DNA of 27,936 bases from an uncultured Clostridia bacterium (GTDB lineage: Bacteria > Bacillota > Clostridia > Christensenellales > UBA1242), in assembly GCA_937900575.1 (NCBI GenBank), contig CALCEI010000128.1, positions 1 through 27,936 on the forward strand, given 5' to 3'. Within the stretch, counting starts at the first letter, position 1; every line of letters begins with the position of its first letter. The notes under the pieces are model-generated. The model had not been told where the DNA came from. It did no database searches and saw only the letters and a list, made by a program, of their open reading frames with translations. The translations under genes and the position numbers were made by a program. This document shows, piece after piece, positions 18,228-25,594 of the stretch.

Positions 18228-19613
18228 TTAATCTTGAATTGAACCAAATGTTCTTGGGAACAATTCCACATCTCTAATGTTGTTTACACCTGTAAGGTAC
18301 ATCACCAAACGCTCAAATCCAAGGCCATAACCAGAATGTACGTTTGTGCCATATCTACGTGTGTCTGTATACCATGCATAATCTTCACGTTTCAATCCAA
18401 GTTCGTCAATACGTTTTAAAAGTTTATCAAAACGTTCTTCACGTTGACTTCCACCAATAAGTTCGCCAATTCCTGGAACAAGCAAATCCACAGCGGCAAC
18501 CGTCTTTCCGTCATCATTTTGACGCATATAAAAGGCTTTTATATCTTTTGGATAGTTTGTTAAGAAAACAGGTCTTTTATAAACTTCTTCTGTAATGTAA
18601 CGTTCGTGTTCACTTTGAAGGTCAACGCCCCATTTTACAGGGAATTCAAACCTGTCTTTAACTTTTTCAAGCATTTCAATTGCGTCTGTATAGTCCAAAC
18701 GTACAAAATCACTTTCTACAACGTTTTTAAGCCTATCAATAAGGCCTGTATCCACAAATTTGTTTAAGAATTCCATTTCATCATGGCACTCTGTCATAAC
18801 GTAAGAAATAACATATTTAACCATTTCTTCTTCGTTATTCATAAGTTCAGTCAAGTCGCAGAAACAAATTTCTGGCTCCATCATCCAAAATTCTGCTGCA
18901 TGACGGGTTGTGTTTGACATTTCTGCCCTAAAAGTTGGGCCAAAAGTATAAGTTTTGCCAAATGAATGTGTTGCTGTTTCTTCGTGCAACTGTCCTGTAA
19001 CGGTTAAAGATACCTTTTTGCCAAAGAAATCTTTATCATAACTAACTTTTCCTGAACTTGCCACTCTATCAAGGTCCAAAGTGGTGAGTTGGAACATGTT
19101 TCCAGCACCTTCAGCATCGTTTGCTGTGATAATTGGTGTGTTTAAGTAAACAAAATTGCGTTCGTTAAAGTATTTATGAATTGCAAAAGCCGCCACCGAC
19201 CTAATTCTAAACACAGCATTAAACAAGTTTGTTCTTGTCCTTAATGTTGGCAAACTACGTAAAAATTCAATTGAGTGGCCCTTCTTTTGAAGTGGATAAT
19301 CCAAATCACAACTTCCAAGCACATCAACACTTGATGCATTAATTTCAAAAGGTTGCTTTGCATTTGGTGTTTCCACCAAAATTCCTTCAATTTTTAAAGA
19401 TGAACCAACATTTTGCTTAACAATTTCATCATAATTTGCAATTTTTTCACGTTCCACAACAATTTGTGCACATTTAAAAGCACCATCATTAAGTTCAACA
19501 AAAGCAATGTTTTTGCTATCTCTTATTGTACGTGCCCAGCCACAAACAACAATTTGCTTATTGGCATAACGCTTAAAATCTTTTTGTAAATCTCTTAATT
19601 CAACTCTTTTCAT
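18228..19613 (-). CDS. asnS: Asparagine--tRNA ligase
   Basis: The 461-residue class II synthetase (usual length about 460) attaches asparagine to tRNA-Asn. An N-terminal OB-fold anticodon domain (VVCGWARTIRDSKNIAFVEL, residues 22-41) is followed by the catalytic core. Motif 2 is FRAEMSNTTRHAAEF at 228-242, the flexible block GGSQREERFDKL is at 387-398, and motif 3 is GYGLGFERLVMYL at 428-440. The NxxRDVELFPR tail (about 445-454) is typical of AsnRS and separates it from AspRS and LysRS. AAGGAG (19619-19624) precedes the ATG. It follows aspS by 15 bases and must be co-transcribed under the T-box upstream of aspS. Its presence means the organism can charge Asn directly rather than only through an Asp-tRNA-Asn amidotransferase. 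Confidence 0.97.
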   Translation of the reverse strand: MKRVELRDLQKDFKRYANKQIVVCGWARTIRDSKNIAFVELNDGAFKCAQIVVEREKIANYDEIVKQNVGSSLKIEGILVETPNAKQPFEINASSVDVLGSCDLDYPLQKKGHSIEFLRSLPTLRTRTNLFNAVFRIRSVAAFAIHKYFNERNFVYLNTPIITANDAEGAGNMFQLTTLDLDRVASSGKVSYDKDFFGKKVSLTVTGQLHEETATHSFGKTYTFGPTFRAEMSNTTRHAAEFWMMEPEICFCDLTELMNNEEEMVKYVISYVMTECHDEMEFLNKFVDTGLIDRLKNVVESDFVRLDYTDAIEMLEKVKDRFEFPVKWGVDLQSEHERYITEEVYKRPVFLTNYPKDIKAFYMRQNDDGKTVAAVDLLVPGIGELIGGSQREERFDKLLKRIDELGLKREDYAWYTDTRRYGTNVHSGYGLGFERLVMYLTGVNNIRDVELFPRTFGSIQD

Positions 19614-19628
19614 AAAATCTCCTTAAAA

Positions 19629-20912
19629 CTATGGTGTAAGTCTATCTGGACCACGGAACAAGTACATTGCTTCTTTAATTGTTGGTAAATCCAAAAGTAA
19701 CATAAGCAATCTATCCAATCCTAAACCAAAACCACCGTGTGGAGGACAACCGTTTTTAAAGAAATTAATGTAATCCTTCATTGGGGTTGGGTCAATGCCA
19801 CGGTCAACAATTTGTTGTTTTAAAATGTCTGGTCTGTGCTCACGTTGTGCACCAGAAGTAATTTCAACGTCTTTAAAGTATAAGTCATAAGATTTGGAAT
19901 AAGCAGGTTCATCTTCTTTAGCCATTGTGTAGAAAGCACGAACTTTTGTTGGATATTCGGTTACAAAGAAGAATTGATGTCCGTTTAACTCTTCCATATA
20001 CTTACACAAAGCAGTTTCGTGTTCTGTGTTAAAATCTTCACCATCTTTTATGCTCATGCCACATTTTTCACGCAAAATGCTGTATGCTTCCTTCATGTTT
20101 ACACGTGGGAATGGAAGTTTTGGCACAACAATATCCACACCCAAAAGTTCTTTAACTTTTTCACCGTGTTTTTTGTAAACTTCACCAATTGCATAGGCCA
20201 AAATTTCTTCTTCAACTTTCATAACGTCTTCTTGTGAACTTACATAACTTAATTCCACATCAAAACCACTGAATTCTGTTGCGTGTTTTTTGGTGTGAGA
20301 TTTTTCTGCTCTAAACACTGGTGTGTTAATAAATACTTTTTCAAACCCTGCACACATTGCCATTTGCTTATAAAATTGTGGACTTTGAATTAAATACGCT
20401 TTTCTATCAAAATATTTAACTTCAAACACATCAGAGCCACCTTCACTTGAGGCACCAATAAGAGTTGGTGTGTGAATTTCAATGTAGCCATGGTCAATGC
20501 ACCATTGTCTCATTGCTTGGTTTAAAGTTGTTTCCACTTGGAAAATAAGTGTTCTTGCAGGATTACGTAAATCAATCCACCTATAATCAATACGTTGGTC
20601 AATTGAAGAATCTTCTGCAATTGGCAATGCTTCTGCATGGCTTGTAATTTCCACGCTGTCTGGAATAACTTCAATTCCACCCATCTTAACAAAATCATTT
20701 GCAAATGCTTCGCCTGTAATCTTTACTGTTGATTCAAGTGTTGCAGAAGAAAAGATTTCTGCAATTTCTGGTTTTTCACTTTTGATTACTGTAACTTGAA
20801 TTTTGCCGGAAAGGTCACGGATAACAATAAATTGCATGTTCTTTTTATCACGCAAATTTTCAATCCAACCTTGGAATTCCACTTTTCCGGGCTTAATTTC
20901 ACTAATTTTCAT
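19629..20912 (-). CDS. aspS: Aspartate--tRNA ligase, short archaeal-type
   Basis: The 427-residue class II synthetase is of the compact archaeal/eukaryal AspRS type. It lacks the GAD insertion and C-terminal extension of the usual bacterial enzyme of about 590 residues. An OB-fold domain (FQGWIENLRDKKN, residues 13-25) precedes the catalytic core, with QSPQFYKQ at 176-183, motif 2 FRAEKSHTKKHATEF at 200-214, GAQREHRPD at 354-362 and motif 3 GGFGLGLDRLLM at 393-404. I chose the ATG at 20912 because AAGGAG (20919-20924) precedes it at good spacing. An in-frame upstream start (20990) would put coding sequence through the T-box terminator. Enzymes of this class may be discriminating or may also charge tRNA-Asn. 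AsnS next door makes strict AspRS function likely but does not prove it. Confidence 0.93.
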   Translation of the reverse strand: MKISEIKPGKVEFQGWIENLRDKKNMQFIVIRDLSGKIQVTVIKSEKPEIAEIFSSATLESTVKITGEAFANDFVKMGGIEVIPDSVEITSHAEALPIAEDSSIDQRIDYRWIDLRNPARTLIFQVETTLNQAMRQWCIDHGYIEIHTPTLIGASSEGGSDVFEVKYFDRKAYLIQSPQFYKQMAMCAGFEKVFINTPVFRAEKSHTKKHATEFSGFDVELSYVSSQEDVMKVEEEILAYAIGEVYKKHGEKVKELLGVDIVVPKLPFPRVNMKEAYSILREKCGMSIKDGEDFNTEHETALCKYMEELNGHQFFFVTEYPTKVRAFYTMAKEDEPAYSKSYDLYFKDVEITSGAQREHRPDILKQQIVDRGIDPTPMKDYINFFKNGCPPHGGFGLGLDRLLMLLLDLPTIKEAMYLFRGPDRLTP

Positions 20913-20934
20913 AAATTTCTCCTTGCATTGTATT

Positions 20935-20967
20935 AAAAAACGTCCCAATGCCAAACGCATTAGGACG
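20935..20967 (-). terminator. T-box regulated terminator
   Basis: An 11-base stem with one G-T pair, a five-base loop GTTTG and six T sit just upstream of the aspS Shine-Dalgarno. The 5' arm overlaps the antiterminator sequence. Confidence 0.9.
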
Positions 20968-21126
20968 ATTGAATTCAACCGCGGTGCCACCTAATTTGCT
21001 GATTAACAGCCACTTTGTATTTAAATCTAACTCCAGAGTGTCTTTCCCAAAAGGCAATTTAATAAGTTTTCACTATCCTTATCTCACTATAAAATTGTAT
21101 CTTAAGGTACTCTCTCTTTCAACGTT
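20935..21126 (-). promoter_or_regulatory. T-box riboswitch leader of aspS-asnS
   Basis: The minus-strand leader carries the T-box core AGGTGGCACCGCGG (20979-20992). It also has a strong terminator: stem CGTCCTAATGC/GCATTGGGACG (20941-20967) followed by six T. The competing antiterminator is visible, as TTAGG (20990-20994) can pair with CCTAA (20960-20964) in the 5' arm of the terminator. Stem I begins with the AGAGAGTA motif and closes with ACTCTGGAG. Between GAA and CTCT of its 3' side lies A-GAC-A, so the specifier reads GAC (21040-21042), the Asp codon. Uncharged tRNA-Asp would then turn on both synthetase genes. Specifier assignment is by eye. Confidence 0.93.
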
Positions 21127-21132
21127 AACAAT

Positions 21133-21161
21133 ATTTTAACTTGTTAAAAACTTTTTGTCAA
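21133..21161 (-). promoter_or_regulatory. Promoter of the aspS-asnS unit
   Basis: TTGACA (21156-21161), exactly 17 bases, and TAAAAT (21133-21138) on the minus strand predict a start near 21126, at the beginning of the T-box leader. The -35 box begins only five bases past the smsB stop codon. Confidence 0.85.
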
Positions 21162-21166
21162 ACTTT

Positions 21167-22081
21167 TTATTTCAAAAATCCTTCAATAATCTTTGCTTCT
21201 GCTTGTTTTTCTGTAAGTCCAAGAGTCATAAGTTTTGTAAGTTGTTCGCCAGCAATACGCCCAATGGCTGCTTCATGGCTTAATTCTGCCAAATTGTTTT
21301 CTGCAGTAATTTTTGGTGTGGAAACAATTTTTGCATTATCCAGCAATATTCCATCACACTCAACACGGCCAAAGCAAGCCGATTTTCCAATGATGTTAGA
21401 TTTAAACTCTTGTTCGCTTTCGCCTTTGGCAACACTTCTTGAAACAATGTTACACTTACTATTTTTACCACTTAATGTCGCTTTAAAGTTTGTTTTTGCA
21501 ACATCAAATCTGTCTGTCAAAATCTTTTCATTAACCACCAAATTTGCGCCATTTTTAAGAGTTGCAGTGGTTATTCTGTTTGCATAATCAACCCCACCAA
21601 ATTGTGTTGTTAAAATTTCCATATAAGAATTTTCGGACATATCAATTTTTGTGGTTGGGCTCAATTCTTTGTGTGTGCCTTTCCCTGTTGCTAAGTGATT
21701 TTCAACATAACTAACTTTTGCATTTTTGCCAATGTGGAAGGTGTGTATGCCAGAATGTCCACCATTTGCATCTGTGTGTAAACCACAACCTGCAACAATG
21801 GTTACAACTGCACCATCTTCAATGTAAAAATCGTTATATGTTTCATCAAATAAGTTGTTTTCAGTTACAATAACAGGAATATGGCAGGCTTCGTTTTGAC
21901 ACGCGCTGTGCACATAAACGTCAATGCCTGATATGTCATCTTTTTTAAAGATTTCAATATGCTTTGTGGATTGCATAACTTCACTTTTTCCATTTTTTCT
22001 AATGGAAACTGCTCCATCTGGAATTTTGTGCAAATTTGCAACTTGCTCAAGCAATTTTTTACTTAAATTATCTAATGCCAT
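21167..22081 (-). CDS. smsB: SufB-like Fe-S scaffold, SMS-type (SmsB)
   Basis: The 304-residue protein belongs to the SufB/SufD family but is far shorter than classical SufB (about 470). It matches the minimal SufB-like form found with SufC-like ATPases in methanogens and some anaerobes. Visible hallmarks are a Gly/His-rich stretch (CGLHTDANGGHSGIHTF, residues 99-115), the C-terminal Cys242 in ECDGILLD (position of the SufB scaffold cysteine) and SHEAAIGRIAGEQ (268-280), the conserved HEA helix of the family. The tail LTEKQAEAKIIEGF (289-302) is also typical. With SmsC it should assemble Fe-S clusters in the cytosol. The start has AAAGGAGG (22087-22094) and overlaps the end of smsC by 14 bases, so the two are translationally coupled. 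No SufS, SufU or SufD gene is nearby. Confidence 0.88.
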   Translation of the reverse strand: MALDNLSKKLLEQVANLHKIPDGAVSIRKNGKSEVMQSTKHIEIFKKDDISGIDVYVHSACQNEACHIPVIVTENNLFDETYNDFYIEDGAVVTIVAGCGLHTDANGGHSGIHTFHIGKNAKVSYVENHLATGKGTHKELSPTTKIDMSENSYMEILTTQFGGVDYANRITTATLKNGANLVVNEKILTDRFDVAKTNFKATLSGKNSKCNIVSRSVAKGESEQEFKSNIIGKSACFGRVECDGILLDNAKIVSTPKITAENNLAELSHEAAIGRIAGEQLTKLMTLGLTEKQAEAKIIEGFLK

Positions 22082-22823
22082 CTTTGCCTCCTTTAATCAA
22101 GGAACAAACACTGACATCAAGTTTTTTAAGCACATCTTTACTTTTACCAACACATGCAATTTTGCCACCTTTAAGCACAATAACGTTATCTGCATGTTTC
22201 AATAATTTTTCTTGATGACTTACAATGATGTTGCATTTTTTTGCATCAAACAAACTTGTAAGTTTTTCAAAACTCCAAAGGTCAATACCTGCTTCTGGTT
22301 CGTCGAAAATGTGCACGTCGCCCTTCTTTGCAAGTGCCAAGGCAAGTTCAATACGTTTTTGTTCGCCACCAGAAAGTGTTTTGTTAAAATCTCTGTTAAT
22401 ATATTCTTTTGCACAAATGCCAACCTTAGAAAGATATTCGCATGCTTTAGAAACAGAATTTTCTTCCCCTGTTGCAATGTCAATAAGGTCTTTAACTGTT
22501 AAACCTTTAAAGGAAACGGGTTGTTGGAAAGCATAATTGAAACCAAGGCATGCTCGTTCGCTTACGCACATGTTTGTAATATCTTTGCCATTATATAAAA
22601 TTTTGCCTTCGGTTGGCTTAAGAATTCCCATAATAATTTTTGTAAGAGTGGATTTGCCACTGCCATTTTCTCCCGTTACTGCAGTGATTGTACCGTCCAA
22701 AAATTTGTATGAAAAATTGGACAAAATATTTTTCTTTTTGCCGTCTTCTTCTATTGAATAACAAATGTTTTGTAACTCTAACATATACTTTTTAAGTTTA
22801 ACATACGGCACAAAAAAAATCAA
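22068..22823 (-). CDS. smsC: SufC-like ATPase, SMS-type (SmsC)
   Basis: This ABC-type ATPase without membrane segments partners the SufB-like protein. Walker A is GENGSGKST (residues 51-59 from the TTG), the signature is LSGGEQKR (150-157), Walker B is HIFDEPEAGID (171-181) and the switch is SHQE (202-205). The phrase DEPEAGIDLWSF, in place of the SufC DEIDSGLD, is what I associate with the SufC-like partner of minimal SufB proteins. The start is uncertain. TTG at 22823 has AAGGA nine bases upstream. ATG at 22784 (MLELQNICYSI) has no clear Shine-Dalgarno but fits the usual N-terminus of the family and would give 238 residues. It overlaps smsB and lies 33 bases after the signal peptidase gene, so the three are probably one transcript. 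Confidence 0.88.
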   Translation of the reverse strand: MIFFVPYVKLKKYMLELQNICYSIEEDGKKKNILSNFSYKFLDGTITAVTGENGSGKSTLTKIIMGILKPTEGKILYNGKDITNMCVSERACLGFNYAFQQPVSFKGLTVKDLIDIATGEENSVSKACEYLSKVGICAKEYINRDFNKTLSGGEQKRIELALALAKKGDVHIFDEPEAGIDLWSFEKLTSLFDAKKCNIIVSHQEKLLKHADNVIVLKGGKIACVGKSKDVLKKLDVSVCSLIKGGKDGIR

Positions 22824-22856
22824 TATATTTTTTCCTTGTAAACAAAAATAGACTAT

Positions 22857-23390
22857 TTAAGTGTAAATTGTGCGCTGAAAATGTGTATCTTTGTTAAACA
22901 CAAAAGAAGAAATCACAAACAGACTTACGGTCAAAATAATAAGAAATTTGTTTGTTTGAACAAAATTTACAACATCACCCAAAAACGTAGAAACATAAAC
23001 AACTTTTCCAAGCACGTCTGTTTCGCCAACGTTTTGTGTGTTAAATGCAACAGAAGAATTATCCCCTTTGCAAACATAATGTTTTATGCCGTTGGTCACT
23101 TCAACAGAAATACACCTGTGCGTAACAACAATTCCACCATGCTCCTTACTAATAAAAGATAATATATCTCCAACATTATATTCGTTCGTTTCTTTTACAA
23201 ACACAACTTCGCCAACTTTAAGCGTTGGCTCCATACTGTTTGAAACAACGTAAAATGGTTTAATTTTTAAAACACATATTTCAAGCATGCCACCAAATAT
23301 AACAATAAAAAAACAAACAAGTGCAAAAACCAAGCATTGTTTTATTGCAAATTTTAATGTCTGTAAATTTGTGTTTGATTTATAGTCCAT
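22857..23390 (-). CDS. sipW: Signal peptidase I, SipW/ER-type (S26B)
   Basis: The 177-residue membrane protease has a transmembrane helix at residues about 16-42. The catalytic Ser52 is in SNSMEPTL, His91 in VVTHRCI and an acidic residue Asp110 in CKGDNSS. Histidine in place of lysine marks the SipW/ER branch rather than the usual bacterial LepB. A second hydrophobic helix (about 148-165) closes the protein. It cleaves signal peptides of exported proteins at the outer membrane face. SipW-type enzymes often serve a dedicated substrate, but no candidate is adjacent. The giant lipoprotein would instead use LspA. I chose the ATG at 23390 because AGGA precedes it by five bases. The frame is open up to a TTG at 23444 but that adds residues without a ribosome site. 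Confidence 0.9.
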   Translation of the reverse strand: MDYKSNTNLQTLKFAIKQCLVFALVCFFIVIFGGMLEICVLKIKPFYVVSNSMEPTLKVGEVVFVKETNEYNVGDILSFISKEHGGIVVTHRCISVEVTNGIKHYVCKGDNSSVAFNTQNVGETDVLGKVVYVSTFLGDVVNFVQTNKFLIILTVSLFVISSFVFNKDTHFQRTIYT

Positions 23391-23485
23391 AATTTTCCTA
23401 AAATATAATAATGACAGAATTAATATTGTTGCCATTAAAAGCAAAAATCATTTACATTGCTGTTAAATATTTTCTTCTTTTGCAA

Positions 23486-23515
23486 ATTTTACCAATTTTG
23501 CATATATAGTTACAA
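23486..23515 (-). promoter_or_regulatory. Possible promoter of the sipW-smsC-smsB unit
   Basis: TTGTAA (23510-23515), 18 bases, TAAAAT (23486-23491) on the minus strand lie back to back with the cysS promoter. The fit is imperfect and the leader would be about 90 bases. Confidence 0.35.
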
Positions 23516-23524
23516 TTTAAAACG

Positions 23525-23553
23525 TTGACAAAGTTTGGCAATTATTTTATAAT
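23525..23553 (+). promoter_or_regulatory. Consensus promoter of cysS
   Basis: TTGACA (23525-23530), exactly 17 bases and TATAAT (23548-23553) match the sigma-A consensus at every position. The start would be near 23560, giving a leader of only about 15 bases that contains AAGGAAAG just before the ATG. Confidence 0.9.
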
Positions 23554-23574
23554 TTTTAGCGATAAGGAAAGATT

Positions 23575-24960
23575 ATGGAATTAAAACTATATAATTCATT
23601 AACAAGACAAAAACAAGCATTACACCCAATTGATAATACAGTCAATTATTATTTTTGTGGCCCAACGGTTTATTGGTTCCAACACATTGGCAACATGCGT
23701 GCATTTTTTGTTATGGATTCTGTAAGAAGAGCAGTTAAATATTGTGGCTATAAAATTAACCATGTTATGAACATTACAGACGTTGGTCACATGACAAGTG
23801 ATGAAGATGCAGGCGAAGACAAAATGGAAGTTGCTTCCAAACGTGAAAACAAAACTCCAGAAGAAATTGCAAAGTTTTATTGGAACATTTGCCAAAACGA
23901 TATGCAAGCACTCAACATTGAAACACCAGAACACATTTGCCCAGCAACAAGCGTAATTGATGAAATTATTGCTTTTGTGCAAAAGATTTTGGATAATGGC
24001 TATGGCTATATAACAAAACATGGCGTTTATTATGATACAAGTAAATGCCCAAATTATGGTCAATTAAGTGGCATGAATCAAAACGAAAAATTGTTTGGTG
24101 CACGCATTGAAGTTGATGAAGAAAAACGTAACCCTGCAGACTTTGTTTTGTGGGTTCTTGCAAAAGATAATCACATTCAAAAATGGGATAGCCCATGGGG
24201 TGTTGGTTACCCTGGTTGGCACATAGAATGTTCTGCCATTGGCAACAAATTTTTGGGCGAACACATTGATATTCACGGTGGTGGGATTGAACACAAAACC
24301 GTGCATCACGAAAATGAAATTGCACAAAACTATGCCATGAGTGGTCATCAAGTTGTTGACGTGTGGTTTCACTTGGAACACCTTATGTATAACGGTGGAA
24401 AAATGAGCAAATCCACAGGTGGAATTTACACTTTGTCTGCACTTAAAGAAAAGGGTTACAACCCAATGGAATTAAGGTTGTTTTACCTTTCTGCACATTA
24501 TTCCAAACCACAAAACTTCACTTTTGAAGCATTGGATAGTGCAAAAGATAGTTATGCAAACTTATCTCGCCTTTTGTTGAAACATAAAAACGGCACAAAT
24601 GCAACATCACAAGAAGAACTTACAACACTCAAAAACAAATTTACAGAATATGTTGCAGATGATATAAATACTCCACTTGCACTTTCAGTATTGTGGGAAG
24701 CGTTAAAAAATTACAAAGCAAGCAAAGATATTTATGACTTGGCACTTGATTTTGATAAATTTTTAGGTTTGCGTTTAAGCGAAATTAAAGAAGAAACAAG
24801 TGAAATTCCAACTGAAATTTTAAATTTGGCTGTTGAACGTAAACTTGCAAGACAAAACAAAGATTATGCAAAGAGTGACGAATTGCGTGATAAAATTGCT
24901 TCCTTGGGTTACACAATTTTGGATAAACCACAAAATGAGTTTGAAATTATTAAAAAATAG
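23575..24960 (+). CDS. cysS: Cysteine--tRNA ligase
   Basis: This 461-residue class I synthetase is of normal length. Cys28 (YFCGPTVY) is the first zinc ligand. The HIGH box reads HIGN (37-40), as usual in CysRS. GWHIECSA gives Cys219, HHENEIAQ (244-251) supplies the His and Glu zinc ligands, and KMSKS is intact at 276-280. The C-terminal anticodon region ends with ARQNKDYAKSDELRDKIASLGYTILD (about 425-450), typical of the family. The residues before HHENE read GGGIEHKTV instead of the common GGGxDLxFP, so this is the variant CysRS subtype. It has its own consensus promoter, no long leader and therefore no T-box, unlike aspS. A strong terminator begins within the stop codon. Confidence 0.97.
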   Translation: MELKLYNSLTRQKQALHPIDNTVNYYFCGPTVYWFQHIGNMRAFFVMDSVRRAVKYCGYKINHVMNITDVGHMTSDEDAGEDKMEVASKRENKTPEEIAKFYWNICQNDMQALNIETPEHICPATSVIDEIIAFVQKILDNGYGYITKHGVYYDTSKCPNYGQLSGMNQNEKLFGARIEVDEEKRNPADFVLWVLAKDNHIQKWDSPWGVGYPGWHIECSAIGNKFLGEHIDIHGGGIEHKTVHHENEIAQNYAMSGHQVVDVWFHLEHLMYNGGKMSKSTGGIYTLSALKEKGYNPMELRLFYLSAHYSKPQNFTFEALDSAKDSYANLSRLLLKHKNGTNATSQEELTTLKNKFTEYVADDINTPLALSVLWEALKNYKASKDIYDLALDFDKFLGLRLSEIKEETSEIPTEILNLAVERKLARQNKDYAKSDELRDKIASLGYTILDKPQNEFEIIKK

Positions 24961-24982
24961 GGCTTAACTTAAGCCCTTTTTT
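24960..24982 (+). terminator. Terminator after cysS
   Basis: GGGCTTA-ACT-TAAGCCC followed by six T starts at the last base of the cysS stop codon. Confidence 0.9.
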
Positions 24983-25017
24983 ATTCTAAAAAATTAAGTT
25001 AAAGCATAAAATTTTAT

Positions 25018-25476
25018 ATGGAATATGAAGATTATAAAGTGTTAAGCGAAGAAGAATACAATTTTTTAAGCGAACAATATTTAAGCCAAAAACAACCAAA
25101 AAATTATGCTCAATTTGTGTGCGAGAAACTTGAAATTTGCAAAAGCATGTGTTTGAATTTAACCAAAGAAACAAACTCAAATGTTGCCACAAAAATTAAA
25201 GAAATTTATGAATATTTGCAAAACATAAAAGATAATCTTTTAGCAACTTTTACAATTAAATCTGCCACAGTTTGTGAAGTTAAAAACTTCAACATTTTTT
25301 CACTTTTAACTGCCTGCTTTGATGTTTTAACCACCTTACATAATTGGCAAAATGAAGAAACAAAGCAACACACAAAAATCTTTCTTGTAAAAACCACAAA
25401 CGCCCTTACTGAGCGCATAAATTCCATTTTAACTGCACTTGAAAACAGCAATATTTTAATCTTTAAACACATGTAA
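25018..25476 (+). CDS. Unrecognised 152-residue protein
   Basis: I do not recognise this protein. It is mostly predicted helix: an acidic N-terminus (MEYEDYKVLSEEEYNFLSEQ), a middle with LEICKSMCLNLTKE and IKEIYEYLQNIKDNLL, and a C-terminal helix TNALTERINSILTALENS. There is no signal peptide, no membrane segment and no clear motif. Four cysteines are scattered without a CxxC pair. Codon choice (GAA, AGC, TTA) resembles that of the neighbours, which supports it being real. The start lacks a Shine-Dalgarno. An AT-rich TAAAAT about six bases upstream of the ATG could be a -10 box and would make the message nearly leaderless. It sits alone between the cysS terminator and the XRE gene promoter. 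The antisense frame (25206-25484) is less convincing. Confidence 0.65.
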   Translation: MEYEDYKVLSEEEYNFLSEQYLSQKQPKNYAQFVCEKLEICKSMCLNLTKETNSNVATKIKEIYEYLQNIKDNLLATFTIKSATVCEVKNFNIFSLLTACFDVLTTLHNWQNEETKQHTKIFLVKTTNALTERINSILTALENSNILIFKHM

Positions 25477-25565
25477 TTTTCCACTTAAAATTAGTTGTTT
25501 TTAACCTTTTCAAACGTTAAAAAATAAAAACTCTACAATGCGTAGGGCAAAATTTTTGTTTTTTA

Positions 25566-25588
25566 TGATATAATACTTTTGTAAGGAG
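25566..25588 (+). promoter_or_regulatory. Extended -10 promoter and ribosome site of the XRE gene
   Basis: TGATATAAT (25566-25574) is an extended -10 element with a perfect hexamer, and no good -35 is visible. AAGGAG follows at 25583-25588, so the leader is very short. A weak inverted repeat CTAC-5-GTAG (25533-25545) lies at the -35 area and could be an operator. Confidence 0.6.
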
Positions 25589-25594
25589 AAAATT

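Noticed and set aside
20913..20990. N-terminal extension of AspRS from a start at 20990
   Set aside because: It would run through the T-box core and terminator. The ATG at 20912 has an ideal AAGGAG and begins at the family's normal N-terminus.
21141..21587. Plus-strand frame of 148 codons
   Set aside because: It is antisense to smsB and overlaps the aspS promoter. It has no ribosome site.
23620..24063. Minus-strand frame of 147 codons rich in Cys, Ile and Asn
   Set aside because: It is a shadow of cysS, whose motifs are complete on the plus strand.
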